64,000 nt of DNA from Tetracladium setigerum (Eukaryota; Ascomycota; Leotiomycetes; Helotiales). The translations under genes and the position numbers were made by a program. The DNA lies in contig PZJY01000011.1 of the NCBI GenBank assembly GCA_031472005.1, positions 248,001 to 312,000 on the forward strand. Direction: 5' to 3'. Below, one piece after another: positions 45,243 to 56,960 of this stretch (positions are counted from its first letter, which is position 1; every line of letters begins with the position of its first letter). A model generated the notes under the pieces. The model saw only the letters and a program-made list of their open reading frames with translations. It was not told where the DNA came from and made no database searches.

Positions 45243-46147
45243 ATGCAGTCCGAGATCTGGAACTCGGCCATACCTCTCTACCTCACACATTCCTCTTCTC
45301 CCACTCCTTATATTCTTCTCTTTCCACGACTCTCCTACCTACCCCTCCTCCTCCCGCGTCTCTCCTCCTTCTTCAATACCTCCATCTCATCCTTCTCGCA
45401 TGAGGGCATTATACTTAAGAATCTACCTTTAGGATTGCTATGTGATTTATATCAGCCGGAATTGCCATGGAAGCTAGAGCTGGGGTTGGGAGATTTGTTT
45501 GATATCCACGACACGTTTATCAACAGCGTGAAAGAGGTAAAACTTCATTATCTCCCTGCTTCTAAAAGGGCACGCAAGAAGGAAGGGCATGGGGCTGATC
45601 TATAGAGTATAGGCAGACTTTGTGCGCAATGGGACTGCGAAAGGGATTATGTCTATGTCGAAGGAGAATTCCACGCGACTGTGGAATTCCGTTCAAGATA
45701 GTACGTCTTTGCTACCTATTCACACTTTCTACAGCTCGGCATTGCTAATACAGTTCCCTCGCAGATGATTTTCAGACCTATCTCAAAACTACCACTCCTC
45801 TCCTCAACCCAGCTACGCCATTAAAGCACATTCCGTTACGAATCTACATTCCCTCCACCCCAGAATCTCCTCCCACCGACGCCTCCTCCGCCCCAGCAAC
45901 CTACTCATTCAAAATCATACAAACCCTCATCCCACCATTCACACCCGCCCGGGAAGCCCAAACATTAGGATCAGCGCTAAATTCTATATTGCCAGAACTG
46001 TTCCCGAGCAGACGAGATGCAATTTTGGCGGAGGTGGTGTTGCATGGTGCGGTGTTGCCATTTGCCGCCCCGCTGGAAGAGGTCATGAGGGAGGCGGCAT
46101 ATGCAGATGGTTGGATTTGCGGGGTCGTGAGGATGATTGATGCTTGA
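45243..46147 (+). CDS. ATG5: Autophagy protein 5 (Atg5)
   Basis: Exons 45243-45536, 45613-45700 and 45765-46147 join to 254 residues without defects. The N-terminus SEIWNSAIPLYLTHSSSPTP and RLSYLPLLLPRLSSFFN are characteristic of fungal Atg5, followed by LPLGLLCDLYQPELPWKLEL. Lys97 in SVKEADFVRNG corresponds to the conserved acceptor lysine to which Atg12 is attached by an isopeptide bond. Exon 3 carries HIPLRIYIPSTPES, FKIIQTLIPPFTP and LHGAVLPFAAPLEELMREAAYADGWIC, the second ubiquitin-like fold. The Atg12-Atg5 conjugate with Atg16 directs Atg8 lipidation at the phagophore. Introns are 76 and 64 nt; the second has a GCTAATAC branch site. The C-terminus is short but complete. Confidence 0.95.
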
Positions 46148-46796
46148 AGCCTTTGCTCGAAGCAGAGAAAGTGGGAATGAGAAAGTGGATTGGCGACAGA
46201 ATTTGGGACTTTCGCGGACATGTCATGCATGACATACTGTCGCTATGAACGTCCAGAGCTATTCTACAAGCATATGCCACTCCCTTCTGGGAAGCTCGGC
46301 TTGAAATTACGGGCAACAAGAAGTGCAATAACAAGAAGACAGAGCTCGAAGCTTTGAGATTCACGCCTTGTCCACGCCAGAGTGTGGACTACTTCCTAGT
46401 TCTCGGAACTGTCGGCTGGAAATCAAGCTGGAGCTGGAGTATCGGAGAAGCCGGACGAGTGAACGCATATGCAATAGACGTAAAGAAAGGAAGTTGTAAA
46501 GCATAGACAAGAGAGGTTTCTTCTCCCATCAAGAAGCACTCATGAAGCCATGATTGATTTCATGTTCAAACGTCAAAGTTTTTTTGGTCAACCGAAGGTT
46601 TCGCCGTCAATTAGAAAGCAAAAAGAGTACAGAAAGACGGAATTTCCCAGCTTGTTGAGACGTCAAATCAGAATTTAAATTCAAACTATTATACAATACA
46701 CCTCAATCATATCCTTCATATCAACAAAAATATTAAACTACACCCAAATGAATGTCAAAACGCCATCCTCTCACCAGCTAACCAGATCATCTGCAT
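46148..46796. other. Intergenic between convergent Atg5 and transporter genes
   Basis: 3' flanks of two convergent genes. No gene seen. Confidence 0.5.
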
Positions 46797-48603
46797 CTAG
46801 TTATCATGCTCAACGCTATACGCGCCCTTCTCACCATTCTCACCCAACCCACCCTGCGCAGCAACACTCTGTCTCTCAACCCAAGTTCTCTTCGGTCTCC
46901 AACCCACACTCTTCCTCGCAACAGACACCTCCGCATACAACTCATCAATTTCCTCCAGTGTCAACCCTTTAGTCTCGTAAATCATAAACCACACAAATGC
47001 AATACAGAGGAAGCAGCAGCCGAACCAGATGAAGAAGATCTTTGATTGGAGATTGGCGTAGCCGGGGCCGTAGGAGACGAGGTAGGGAGTGGAGTAGGCG
47101 ATGGCCCAGTTGAGTAGCCAGTTTGTTGCGGTCGTCATAGAGAGTGCCTTCGCTCGGAGCTTGAGGGGGAAGATTTCTCCTGTTACCACCCAGGCGATTG
47201 GACCCTGTTGTTTTTTTGTTAGTGATGTTGATGATCGTAGAGGGATTGTGGGGAAGGGGACGTACCCATGTTGAAGCGAAGAAGAAAATGTAGATGCAGA
47301 CGAATGCAATACTGGCTCTTTGTCCACCAAGGTTGGTAGAGAATACTTTGCCATCAGCTCCTTGTCCTGTTGTTGTAGTACCTAGGACGGCAACCAAAAG
47401 TTGACTGACACACATGCCTACTGCACCCCAGAAGAGGAGAGGTCGACGACCCCACTTGTCGATTGCGTAGAGACCAGGGATAGTAGAAGATACGTTCACA
47501 GCGGAAGTGATCATAGAAATAACGAACGGATTTGTGATACCAGTGTTCTTGAAGAACTGCGTGCCGTAGTAGAAGATGAAGTTTATACCTGTAAGTTGTT
47601 GTAAAGCTTGCAACAGACAGCCGGTTGCTTGGCGCTTAAGCATACCGCCACGGAAACAGTCGATATAACTTGATTTGCCAAGTGACATTTCGAATTCGTG
47701 ATTTGCTTGAACTTCGCCAAGTTCGGCGACGACGGCTTCATGATCGACGGGGAGACGACGGATCTTGGAGAGAGATTTGGCGGCTTTCTCGTACTTTCCT
47801 TGCCTGATAAGGTAACGTGGTGTTTCGGGTAAGATAATCATGCCGACCACGAGAATTATAGACCAAGCAAATTGGACGGCGATGGGAATGCGGTAGGAGC
47901 CAGTGTCATCTCGACCTTGTGTTGCATTGTCCACAATTGCGGCGATGAGGAGACCGACTGTGATGGCGAATTGGTATGAGCCGACGATGACACCTCTGAT
48001 CCATTTGGGGGCTGTTTCGGACTGGTAGAGTGGGACTAGGATGATGTTAGAAGGCAGAGAAAAGAGATGATTGAGATACTTACTCAGAGCTGAGATGAGA
48101 CCAACACCCAAGCCGGCGAAGAAACGACCAGCAGTGAACATGGGGATCTCGGTTGCTGCGGTTTGGAGAATGACACCCAAATTGAAGACAGCTCCGGCAG
48201 ATATAATGAGAGCAATTCTGCGGCCTAGGAGATCTGCCAATGGAGCGGCACCCAATGCACCGAAGAATGTGCCGGCAGATAAAATGGAGACGATTTGAGA
48301 TTGTTGAGAACCTGAAATACCGGGATTGCCAAACTCGTCTTTGAAGCCAGTAGAAAACTCCTTTTTCCAGTAGTCCATAGCAAGAATACCACCAATGGTT
48401 CCAGTATCATATCTTTGGCTGTTAGCTTCTTTCTCTTTGTCCTGACACACGTTACTGACCCGAAGAGAACACCACCAAAAGCTACAAACATTCCAATGGC
48501 AATCTGCAACGCATTAGAGAGCTCGTAGATATGTTCCCAGTCCACTTACTGCCGGCCATGTTTTGCCAGGCACGCCCTGCGGCTTCTTCAATGCGAGACC
48601 CAT
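46797..48603 (-). CDS. MFS hexose/sugar transporter
   Basis: Exons 48550-48603, 48460-48503, 48084-48412, 47266-48035 and 46797-47204; 534 residues, no frame defects. Family hallmarks are in order: FVAFGGVLFGYDTGTIGGIL (TM1, residues 23-42), PLADLLGRRIAL (sugar-porter loop GRR), GRFFAGLGVGLIS, PLYQSETAPKWIRG (PESPR-like region), ILPETPRYLI, LQALQQLTGINFIFYYGTQFF (the QQLTGINF motif of hexose transporters), DKWGRRPLL, GPIAWVVTGEIFPLKLRAKA and YETKGLTLEEIDELY. Twelve membrane helices are expected. This is a plasma-membrane proton-coupled monosaccharide carrier of the fungal HXT/high-affinity glucose type; the exact sugar is not determinable. The cytoplasmic tail ends SVEHDN. Confidence 0.93.
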
Positions 48604-50389
48604 GTTGACGATTGCTTCAAAAGATGATTCAGATTGAAGACGAAATTTAGATTTGATGATAGAATAATGAAGAGATTGTGGGAAGTGTGATGGTTATAAG
48701 AAGGCAACGAATGTCCCATTATTGGGCTATTGGAGCTATGGAGAGGGAGCTACCCCTCCAATCGCTAGAACTTTATGCTTTAACACTCTCTCAAAGATGG
48801 CTAAGATCAACGAAAGCGTGAATTATGATTGGATTCCCAAAATGAACCAACACAAACACGGGAGGAGTTAACCTTCTACCCCGCGATACACAACCTGGAG
48901 AATAATGAGACGCCATCGACGTACTTCGCATATCTCGACAGGCAATACAAGGCATGGAATCATTTTCAACGGCCCACTCGATGCCTGTGATTTCAACCCT
49001 CCATGTTCAATTATTGAGCTCGTTTCTCGATACATTGCTTGTCTAAAAGTCCTAGCGCTGGTAGAAGTACCATTCAAGCTTCAACAAGCTTGACGAAGCT
49101 TCATGTGGCGGGAGACGGCGCTTGCTATATCCTTCTACCCCCGCAAACCTTGTGCACGTAATCGTATCAATCCGGGGAAGGACCGATTATCATCGATTCT
49201 CAGGATGTTCAAACTTCAAACAGCTTGATCTGAAGCTATGTGGTCCAAAGCTCGACAGCGGGGTAGTCTTCAACCACTGGGGGTGATTAGACAGCCTTGC
49301 ATAGGCAGTGGAAACGCATGCGCAGCAGAAACGATACGTCCGGATTTGAAGTTGATAACACCGATTGTAAGAGCGAATTACGCATGATCCTGTGATCAGA
49401 CTGCACCCTAAGCTTTTGGGGGAACTGTCCGGTATTCAACGGCCTGGTTTGATGGACGGGGATTGGTCCTTGCCGAGAGCCCGTGAATATACTTCGTAGC
49501 CTCAAGATCTAGACCGATGATTAATACGGCGTCGCCGAAGAGATAGATATTCGTAGCAAAAGAGCTTTGGAGTTGCAATACTGGACAAGAGATGTGTGAT
49601 GTACACCGTATGTATGTCAGGTTTAAAGCGAGCCATTATCGACGACGTCAGACAACACGTGACTCTTGGTATGTCTTGCCAAGGCCTCCTTATCCGTTTC
49701 AAAGCTTGTTATCACATCACATCTCCGCCAGCTTTCTCCAAGTACCTTATTCAACCAGATTCCTTCCTTGCCTTTCTTTGACTCCCAAAGTCTCGGCTCG
49801 GTTTGCATGCTGCTTCAGATATGTTTTTACTTACGTACTGTCAATAAATTATCTACTACATTCTTTCAGCGAAGATATGAGGGCTAAGCGGTTGTTGGTT
49901 CAAGTTTCCAGACCACTTTTCCATTCTTTCCTCTCGCGCCATTTAATATCATCGGTGTAGTCGTCTGTTTTAGATTTTTGGGCTCCAAAATGCAAGAACA
50001 AATAGCCTCGTCGTGGAATTATGTCGATTGCATGCCACTTCGTCCAGCTCCTCTGCTATTTGGCAGGTTGTTGCTCTCGATGACCACTGAGTAAGATCTC
50101 ACTGCAAAGACTAAGCTCTAGAAGCTTTTCGGTCATTTTATGTGGGGTTTCATGCTCTCATCCGTTGAAGGGATGGTTCTGTTCAGCTCAAGTAATCTAA
50201 GCAATCAACCGATTAGGATTAGAATACAGAGGTACAGATTCCAGTAATCAATGGTGAGCACAATCCGAGATTCTCACCTCAGCAGAAATTTGATCTGACC
50301 CCGCCGAAAGGAAAGGTATAATTCAACAACTGAAGAAGCTTCTGCTTCCCAGATTTCTTCAAACATTTTCCAATTCACAAAGTTTCAAG
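48604..50389. other. Intergenic, 1.8 kb, between divergent transporter and oxidase genes
   Basis: No supported gene. It holds the transporter promoter (about 48604-48900) and the oxidase promoter (about 50250-50389). The middle contains no recognised element. Confidence 0.5.
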
Positions 50390-51935
50390 ATGGCAGTCTC
50401 TCAATTTCTAGATGCTGTTAGGGCTCAGCTCTCTTTGGATGCAAAGCTTCTCATAGATCCCTCATCCAAGGACTTTCAACAAGCTTATGAAAGATGGACC
50501 AAGCTCAGCCTCAAGACACCCGCGCCATTGTGTTGGTTGCCACGGAGGACGATATTGTGAATACAGTAAGTTCTCCGCTCATTCTCCGCCTCGATAATCT
50601 TGCATTAATATTGTCCAGGTCAAACTCGCAACTTCTTACAACGTTCCATTCGTGGCCAAAGCTGGGGGTCACAGTGCCTGGTCAACCACCGAAGGAGTGA
50701 TCATTGATCTTAGCAATTACAATAATATCACCATCAGCCCTTCCCGCAAAACCGTCCGAGTCCAAGGGGGAGCCTTAAACAAACAAGTCATCGAAGCACT
50801 TTACGCCGAGAAACTTGTCATTCGTAACTCTATACCTCTATATCGCAGAGAACAATTCAGCTAATTGATTCCAGCCCTTGGATCTGGTAACACTATTGGC
50901 ACAATTCCCCAGGCCCTTGGAGGCGGACTCTGCGCACTCACCAAATTGTGCGGCACAACGTCAGATAATATAATTTCCGCACGCCTCATCACCGCCTCAG
51001 GAGAGCTCCAAATCGTCGATGCCAGTACTCCTGATCTGCTATGGGCGCTCAAAGGAGCTGGCCAGTTCTTCGGTCTGGTAACCGAGCTCGAGTTCGCAAC
51101 CTTTCCTCTTGAGATCATTGGCGCCTCGGATGGTACAGTGTGGACCAGCACTTACATCTTCGACATCTTACAAGCGCAAGAGGTAGCCATTGCCCTCACA
51201 GGATTGATGGATGATGAAGAGAACAACGCAAGTGTCCTGAACCTCATCAGCCAGCACCCAATGACTCGCAATCCTTGCGTGCTCACTTTAGCATCTTATT
51301 TTGGCTCTACCGCGGACGCAGAGAAATTCTTCTCCCCCATCGCAGCTTTGAACCCTACGATGATGGATGCCAAAAGAGTTGACTATACACAGCTCAATGA
51401 TGGGATCGACATGTTCTGTTCGAAAGGAGATTTCAAGGAATTCAATCTTAGGGGCATTTCACATTTCAGCCCAGAGGCATGGGGAGCAGTCGCTCAAACA
51501 TTTGTTGACCTGACAAAGGAGTGTGTAGATTTGGTCTTTGGGGGCTATGCATTTGAGTTCACGACTGGGAAACAAAAGCATATTGAGCTGGACTCGGCTT
51601 GGGCTCATCGTAATGTGAAAGTTTGGATGTGAGTACCTCTCTCCAGATTGCAAATCGCTCGAACTAATCGATATTCTCACAATAGTGAGTCGCTCTCGTG
51701 GTACACCAATCCCTCGTCCTTGACTGCCGTCACTGAGGCAGAACGAAAAGCCCTCGACCTTGCAACCGCGCACCTTCCTGCTTCTACAATCCACACTTAT
51801 CAAAACTTTTCACGGTCGAGCAGTCTCGAGAGTAGATTTGGTTCCTTGGAACGGGTGGAAAAATTGAAGACTTTGAAGACACAATGGGATCCTGAAGGAC
51901 TTTTCGGTGGGCACTTAGTCGAAAGTGAAGTTTGA
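50390..51935 (+). CDS. FAD-linked (BBE-like) oxidoreductase, one apparent frameshift
   Basis: Exons 50390-50565, 50619-50823, 50875-51628 and 51686-51935, about 461 residues. Start in TCAAGATGG. FAD_binding_4 domain: PAAIVLVATEDDIVNTVKLA, then VPFVAKAGGHSAWSTTEGVI, with the GGHS His that carries the 8-alpha flavin bond in this family; VRVQGGALNKQVIEAL, LGSGNTIGTIPQALGGG, DLLWALKGAGQFFGLVTELE. The C-terminal BBE motif is WDPEGLFGGH. The CxxG second flavin-attachment Cys is not seen; LCGTT at that place contains a Cys but its spacing differs, so single attachment is likely. One base is missing around 50522-50526 (GCC.GCC written as GCGCC). Intron 2 has an AGCTAATTG branch site. No signal peptide. 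Substrate unknown. Confidence 0.82.
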
Positions 51936-53668
51936 TAGCTCTGTCTAGTCATCATGTAACCACCAGAGTTCTGCCACTGGATACAGTTCCCTTTCAATCT
52001 AAACTGATTAACAGATGAACAAGTTCATCATGGGCTCAAGAGAGTGCCGAACAAGTAGTGACACCTGTCCGATTTACCTAACAGGCTAACCCGTTGGAGA
52101 AGGAGGCTCGTTGTGGTCAACTCTATCCAGGCAACTCTATCCAGGCTCCAGCGACTATATCGTATACGTATCTATGCTAAGGAAGCAATAACTCCGGCGT
52201 ATTTTCATAAACGAATGACTAGTGGGTGTCAGAATTCACGGGAAAAGGTAAAAGGTTATCTTTCGTTGCTGCCTCTCATTACTGCCTCTCGTCACTGCAA
52301 GTAATTACCGACCCGCGCTGGCTCGGTCTTTTTTTCCAGCTTTGTTATCTCTCAGTCTCGTGCTGTCCTATGGCCTTGTTAAATGCCACACTTATTTTTG
52401 TATCAGTTGCATGCGTTGAAGGTCGTCTGAGAAATGGCACGACTGCGAAGTCATGGGCAAGTGCAGCGTGGAATCTTTTGGCTGCAACAGTCGGGACGGC
52501 ACGAAAGGCGAAGTAGCCCAGGTTGTTAATTACCGATTCTACCAGTCGATGTTTTGGGATGAAAAGTCCTGCAAGCAGCACGAGGGATTTAACGGTGCCA
52601 CCGGCGGACTTGAGATGGCCGGGGACTAACTTGCTATTTGGAGGCCGGCGGATATTTGCATGAGATTTCGTTGAAGAAAAGTGGACAGATAAATGTACCC
52701 GCTCGACATTATTTGTGGAGATCACCTGTCTGTCAGATCTTAATCAGCCGTCCTCCTTCTCGATGTGATGTTGGCCTTCTTAGTTGGGACATCACAAGCA
52801 CTCAAGAATCGTGAAAGCTTGACAACTGCGCCAATCAAGTCAAGCCTTGCGGCGTTTAAGCTTATGCCTCGTGCCGAGATACGGTCTTGGCTCTATTGCC
52901 TGTTTTGATAAACGAAGTATTGAGAAGATGCACTTAAAAACAAAGCTGTGCCTCTTTCCCGCATCTTTTTCAATCTACCGAATACGTCCTCAACTTCCTA
53001 TGTTCAATCTCGAGTTCCTATGTTCAATATCTACTCTTTCTACAGGGCACTTATCGTCTCTTTCCTCCGGTGTTTCTTTTTTTCTTTTTTTTCTTTCCTT
53101 TTTTAATGATCCGTCCGTCACTTAGTTTGGTGTCCAATTCAAATCAAAACAGCTTGAGTTTTTGCCTATATTCCTCTATTATTTATCACGCTACTACTAA
53201 TAAACCGATTCTTTATTCTATCCCTCCGGCTTTCGCATTCTATCTGGTGCCGAACCTAGCATACGAAGGTATGGTCATGCAGTCCTTCTTTGTCCATGGT
53301 CAAGCTAGGTACCTATGAAATATGCAGCAACACCTGTATCGCATCGCTCAACAACTGCCACCTTCTACATTAGATATTAGCCTAAGCCAACCTTGTGATA
53401 TTAATATTCTCTTAGCGGCGGAGAATGTAGTTCAGAGGCGGCTCATGCTCAAATCAACTCGTCCTTGCCATCATGAGCTGATTTCTAAATTCACCACTGC
53501 TTCGAATCTCATCCGAGGCAATCAATCAAATATTCAACGGTGGGGAGACGGTTTATCCTTCAATTCTAAAAATGTATAAAGAGAGGGAGATCTCGCACAT
53601 CAAGTTCAATATTCAACCTTCCCACCAGTCTCTTCACTTGCCACAAATTCAATATCAACATCAACATC
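51936..53668. other. Intergenic, 1.7 kb
   Basis: No supported gene. 53070-53110 is T-rich (TTTCTTTTTTTCTTTTTTTTCTTTCC). The last 70 bp carry an ATCAACATCAACATC run leading to the start of the secreted protein. Confidence 0.45.
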
Positions 53669-54258
53669 ATGAAGTTCTCCATCCTCGCCCTCTCGTCCTC
53701 TCTCATCTCAACCTCTTTTGCATGCCTCCGTCTTCATGGAACTGTGGTTCACGATTCCAGACCCAACTTCCCGGTCAGCATGTCAGATGTGCAAGCAATA
53801 GACAACGGTCAAGTAGTTTGCGATCTCAACTGGGGGTAAGCATTTCCTCTCCATTTCCCATTCCACATGCAAATATGCAATCCTAACTCTCACACAGATC
53901 CCGCACCGATCAAGACAACAATTTCTCAATCAATTGTCTTCCGGGCTTCATCTACGCTTTCCGCAAAGATGGAAAATATGCTTGGTTCCGAAATAGTGGT
54001 GGGCAGGCTTGGGGCTTTATTCAACCTGGATCGGAGTATGCCTATGACTGTGGATTTGGACCATGCGACTTCAAAAGATCAGAAAGGAGAGCCAAAGGAG
54101 CACGTGCGCTTCAGTTGTTGGAAGGGGTAGAAGAAGCAACAAGTCCAGTTGAGGCGCGGGCGGATGCTGCTGTGGAGGGAAGTGAGAGTGCGGAAGTTGA
54201 TCGACGTTGGTGTCTTCAGTGCCATGATTATAACTGGGACTACAAAATGTTTTGTTAG
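53669..54258 (+). CDS. Small secreted cysteine-containing protein (effector-like)
   Basis: Exons 53669-53835 and 53898-54258 with a 62-nt intron, 175 residues, intact. Signal peptide KFSILALSSSLISTSFA, then CLRLHGTVVHDSRPNFPVSM, VQAIDNGQVVCDLNWG, INCLPGFIYAFRKDGKYAWF, YAYDCGFGPCD. A polar, Glu/Ala/Arg-rich segment with dibasic and tribasic-like sites (KRSERRAKGAR, DRRW) precedes the C-terminal WCLQCHDYNWDYKMFC. The first module (four or five Cys) resembles a widespread family of small secreted proteins in plant-associated ascomycetes. No enzymatic motif. The C-terminal Cys cluster separated by basic sites may be a releasable peptide. Confidence 0.75.
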
Positions 54259-55752
54259 TGGTCATGTGCTTCTGTTTGAGGGGACTTGTTACGACTAAGT
54301 GTGTTGGTGGTATTCAAGGGTTGGGGGATGTTGCTCGGGGTGAGGAGGTCAATTTATGTATATATTTCTGTTCATATTCCGAGCCTTTAATCATTGTGGT
54401 TAGAGGGTTTTATATATCTTACAAATCACAACACCACTCCTCTGCCTTTTTTCATCTTCTAAAAGCCTCATCGACGCCAGTCATGGGTTGGGGCATTGAC
54501 CTGAAAACCCGTCCCGTGAGACTCATATCGCAATTTAATAGTAGAACGGTGCCATGAAGCGAAACCAGGGCGAATAAACTTGGATTTAGATTCATCGACA
54601 TGGTGGCTGGATTTTGATGATCACAGTCATGTTGTTCTGTACAACAACACCATATAATTAATCAATCACACATCCCTCGACATTGAAAGAAAAATCGAAT
54701 CTAACAACCACTAAAGTGGAAAGATTCACTGAAAAGAGACATTTCAGATCCCAAAATCCGGGGTTTCCAAATATATCATATATCATACTTCGAGAACAAA
54801 CCGTGCAAACAGAAACCTGGAGTACGCAAGGGCAAACCATAAAACTCCAAGCATGGCATTTATGGTTTGATTGATAGGAGATCGGATGAAAATTCCGTAC
54901 CTACGAACAATTAGGTAGGCAGGTACTATAGCTTTTGGCTTTTCTGTAATCTGATAAGACATGCAGGCAGGCAGGCAGGTATGTAGGTTGGACAGGTGCA
55001 TGCATGCATGATAAATACCAAACACCTTGGCCTGCCTGCTTTTCGCTTAAAAGTACACACACGTAAAAGGATAACCAACCAGGTCACCAGTCTTTCCCGA
55101 ACGTTACTCAAGAATATTATGGCATGTTGAGCTTGCTTGCATTTAATATTTTGACATCTCAAGTCAGGGATGGTGGGTGCGTGCATGACGAAGTCCGACA
55201 ACCGGGTTTCTTTATAACATAACACAGACACGCTGCAATATCCCTCCCGTTTGCTGTTTTTCAGTACGAAATGCACTGGTTGTGAAACCGTGGGGCAGAG
55301 GAAGGATTACCTGGTCTTAGGATCTCGGGATTTGAATTTGAATTTGAATTGAGTATCGGAAGAGGAGATTGAATGATGTCGATTTCGTCTTTCTTTCTTT
55401 CTTGCTTTCGTTCAACCTGCTCACTCACTTACTATTTCTGCTCCTTTTTGGTCGCTTGGATTTCTCTCTCTCGTGTTTCTTTTTTGTTTCAATATCTCCC
55501 TCCATCCTTTCTCGCTCCCGCCTTAATAAATTAGCAATCGAAACCAGTATCATCTTGTACAGTATAAAGTAATCCGTACATTCAGCTGAATCTGCGCTGG
55601 CTGAGCTCCCACTCCCCCACCCTTTTCATTCTGTGTAACTATATAATACCGGATCCAAGAACCGGGTTTTCTCCCCTTCCTCCCTTCCTTCCTTCCTTCC
55701 ACCACTCCAGCAAAGCACCACCACCAAACACCAGCCCACTTCCCGATCCGTT

Positions 55753-56125
55753 CTAGCGAGGGTTTGTTTTGTATTTTAGCTAGACGGAATCTACCGAACT
55801 GAAGTTGAAGACAGTGACGGCAATGAGCCGACCGAGGTATATCGTTCTCGGCTACCTACGTTCCAAGGTCCAAATAGACAAGACGTCTCAGAGCACCAAG
55901 GCAGGATTTCCCACCCTTTCACCAGCATCAAACACACCCTCACCTCCCAATCTATCTTAGCGAGATCCCATTTTATCTTCTGGCTAGACCGAAGTCTACC
56001 GAAGTGAAATTAAAGACAGTGACGAGAATGAGCTGACCGAGATACATCGTTCTCAGCTACTACCTACCCAGTACCTACTCACGGTTCCAAACCCATAGAC
56101 GTCCCAAAAACACCAAGACAGGACA
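55753..56125. repeat. Imperfect direct repeat, two copies about 204 bp apart
   Basis: Copy 1 starts near 55753 and copy 2 near 55957. Shared blocks: TAGCGAG, TCTACCGAA.TGAA, AAGACAGTGACG..AATGAGC.GACCGAG.TA.ATCGTTCTC.GCTAC, then GTTCCAA and ATAGAC further on. The copies differ by scattered substitutions and small indels, so the duplication is old. It may be a duplicated regulatory block or a minisatellite seed. Confidence 0.65.
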
Positions 56126-56304
56126 ACGTTTCTTTTTCTCAGCAGTAGCTGCAACGATATCACAGTATAAAATCTTCAGAACATTTGTATAACATGCGAA
56201 AAGAGTATGAATCATATGGTATCATATTTCTTATCCTTTTTGGCCTTTTCTCACCAAACCAACCACAACGATCATTCAACCACATTTTTTAACCAGATCA
56301 CAAC

Positions 56305-56457
56305 ATGACCACCACCACTACCACCACCACAACCACCATGACCACATCATCAATCACCCTTTCAAAGCCAAAAAAGGAGGCCTTTCAAGATAGTAACGAA
56401 CAAGAAAATGCTTCATTTGCCCAGGCCCCAGTCAGCCCGCTAGAAATGCTAAGATAA
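56305..56457 (+). CDS. Candidate 50-residue ORF, poly-Thr start and SPLEMLR end
   Basis: The ORF has a good start context (CACAACATGACC). It begins with ten Thr codons written mainly ACC, then SSITLSKPKKEAFQDSNEQ, ENASFAQAPVSPLEML and stop. The last 35 residues are not low-complexity and look like a linear-motif protein. It follows a duplicated, pyrimidine-rich leader-like region. It is not recognised and has no partner. It may be a small gene or an upstream ORF of an unseen transcript. Confidence 0.4.
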   Translation: MTTTTTTTTTTMTTSSITLSKPKKEAFQDSNEQENASFAQAPVSPLEMLR

Positions 56458-56960
56458 GAGGTATAAAGCCGCCCACTCCACCCAGAGACTAACACTCTAC
56501 CATGCTAGTCCAGTCCCCCTCCCCCCTCCCCCACAGACACAGACACAGAACCACAGACCACACACACAATAATCGTCGAGCCTTTCCCATAATATATATA
56601 TACTTTGTTTCTCATGAAACCCAAAAAGTTGGTTCAAAAAAGACAAGACAAAAGACAAAAAGACCAGCCGCCGCCGCTCCCCCTTTAAATAAAATGCATG
56701 ATGATAAACCAAATAGCCAGCACAAAAAACCAACGACAGTACAGAACTGGAACAGTAAATGATGAAGAGAACATTTCCACCGTTCCCCGGCCCCTCAAAA
56801 AGGTATATATAACTTTCTTACAATATCAAAAAATGCCATCCCCAGCGAAACATTAACTTTGCGTACTTTCCAACATTTACAAAAAGGTTTTGTCACCTCT
56901 ACCAAGTCTCTCTCAAGACATTCATGCGTGAAATGTCCTGATTGGTGGGGTTAAAAAACC

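Larger units (their letters stand above)
54259..56960. other. Intergenic, 2.7 kb, with simple repeats and a 200-bp-period duplication
   Basis: Apart from the 50-codon ORF at 56305 (listed separately) no gene is seen. Simple repeats: GCAGGCAGGCAGGCAGG (54964-54980), GCATGCATGCATG (54999-55011), CTTCCTTCCTTCCTTCC (55686-55700). Two diverged direct repeats lie at 55753-55900 and 55957-56125. The part near 56960 is the 3'UTR of the Zn2Cys6 gene. Confidence 0.5.

Noticed and set aside
49592..49960. 122-codon plus-strand ORF between the transporter and the oxidase
   Set aside because: Composition is that of pyrimidine-rich intergenic DNA; no domain or signal.
54964..55011. GCAGG and GCAT repeats as a CRISPR-like or structured array
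   Set aside because: Plain microsatellites without spacers; CRISPR is not expected in a fungal genome.
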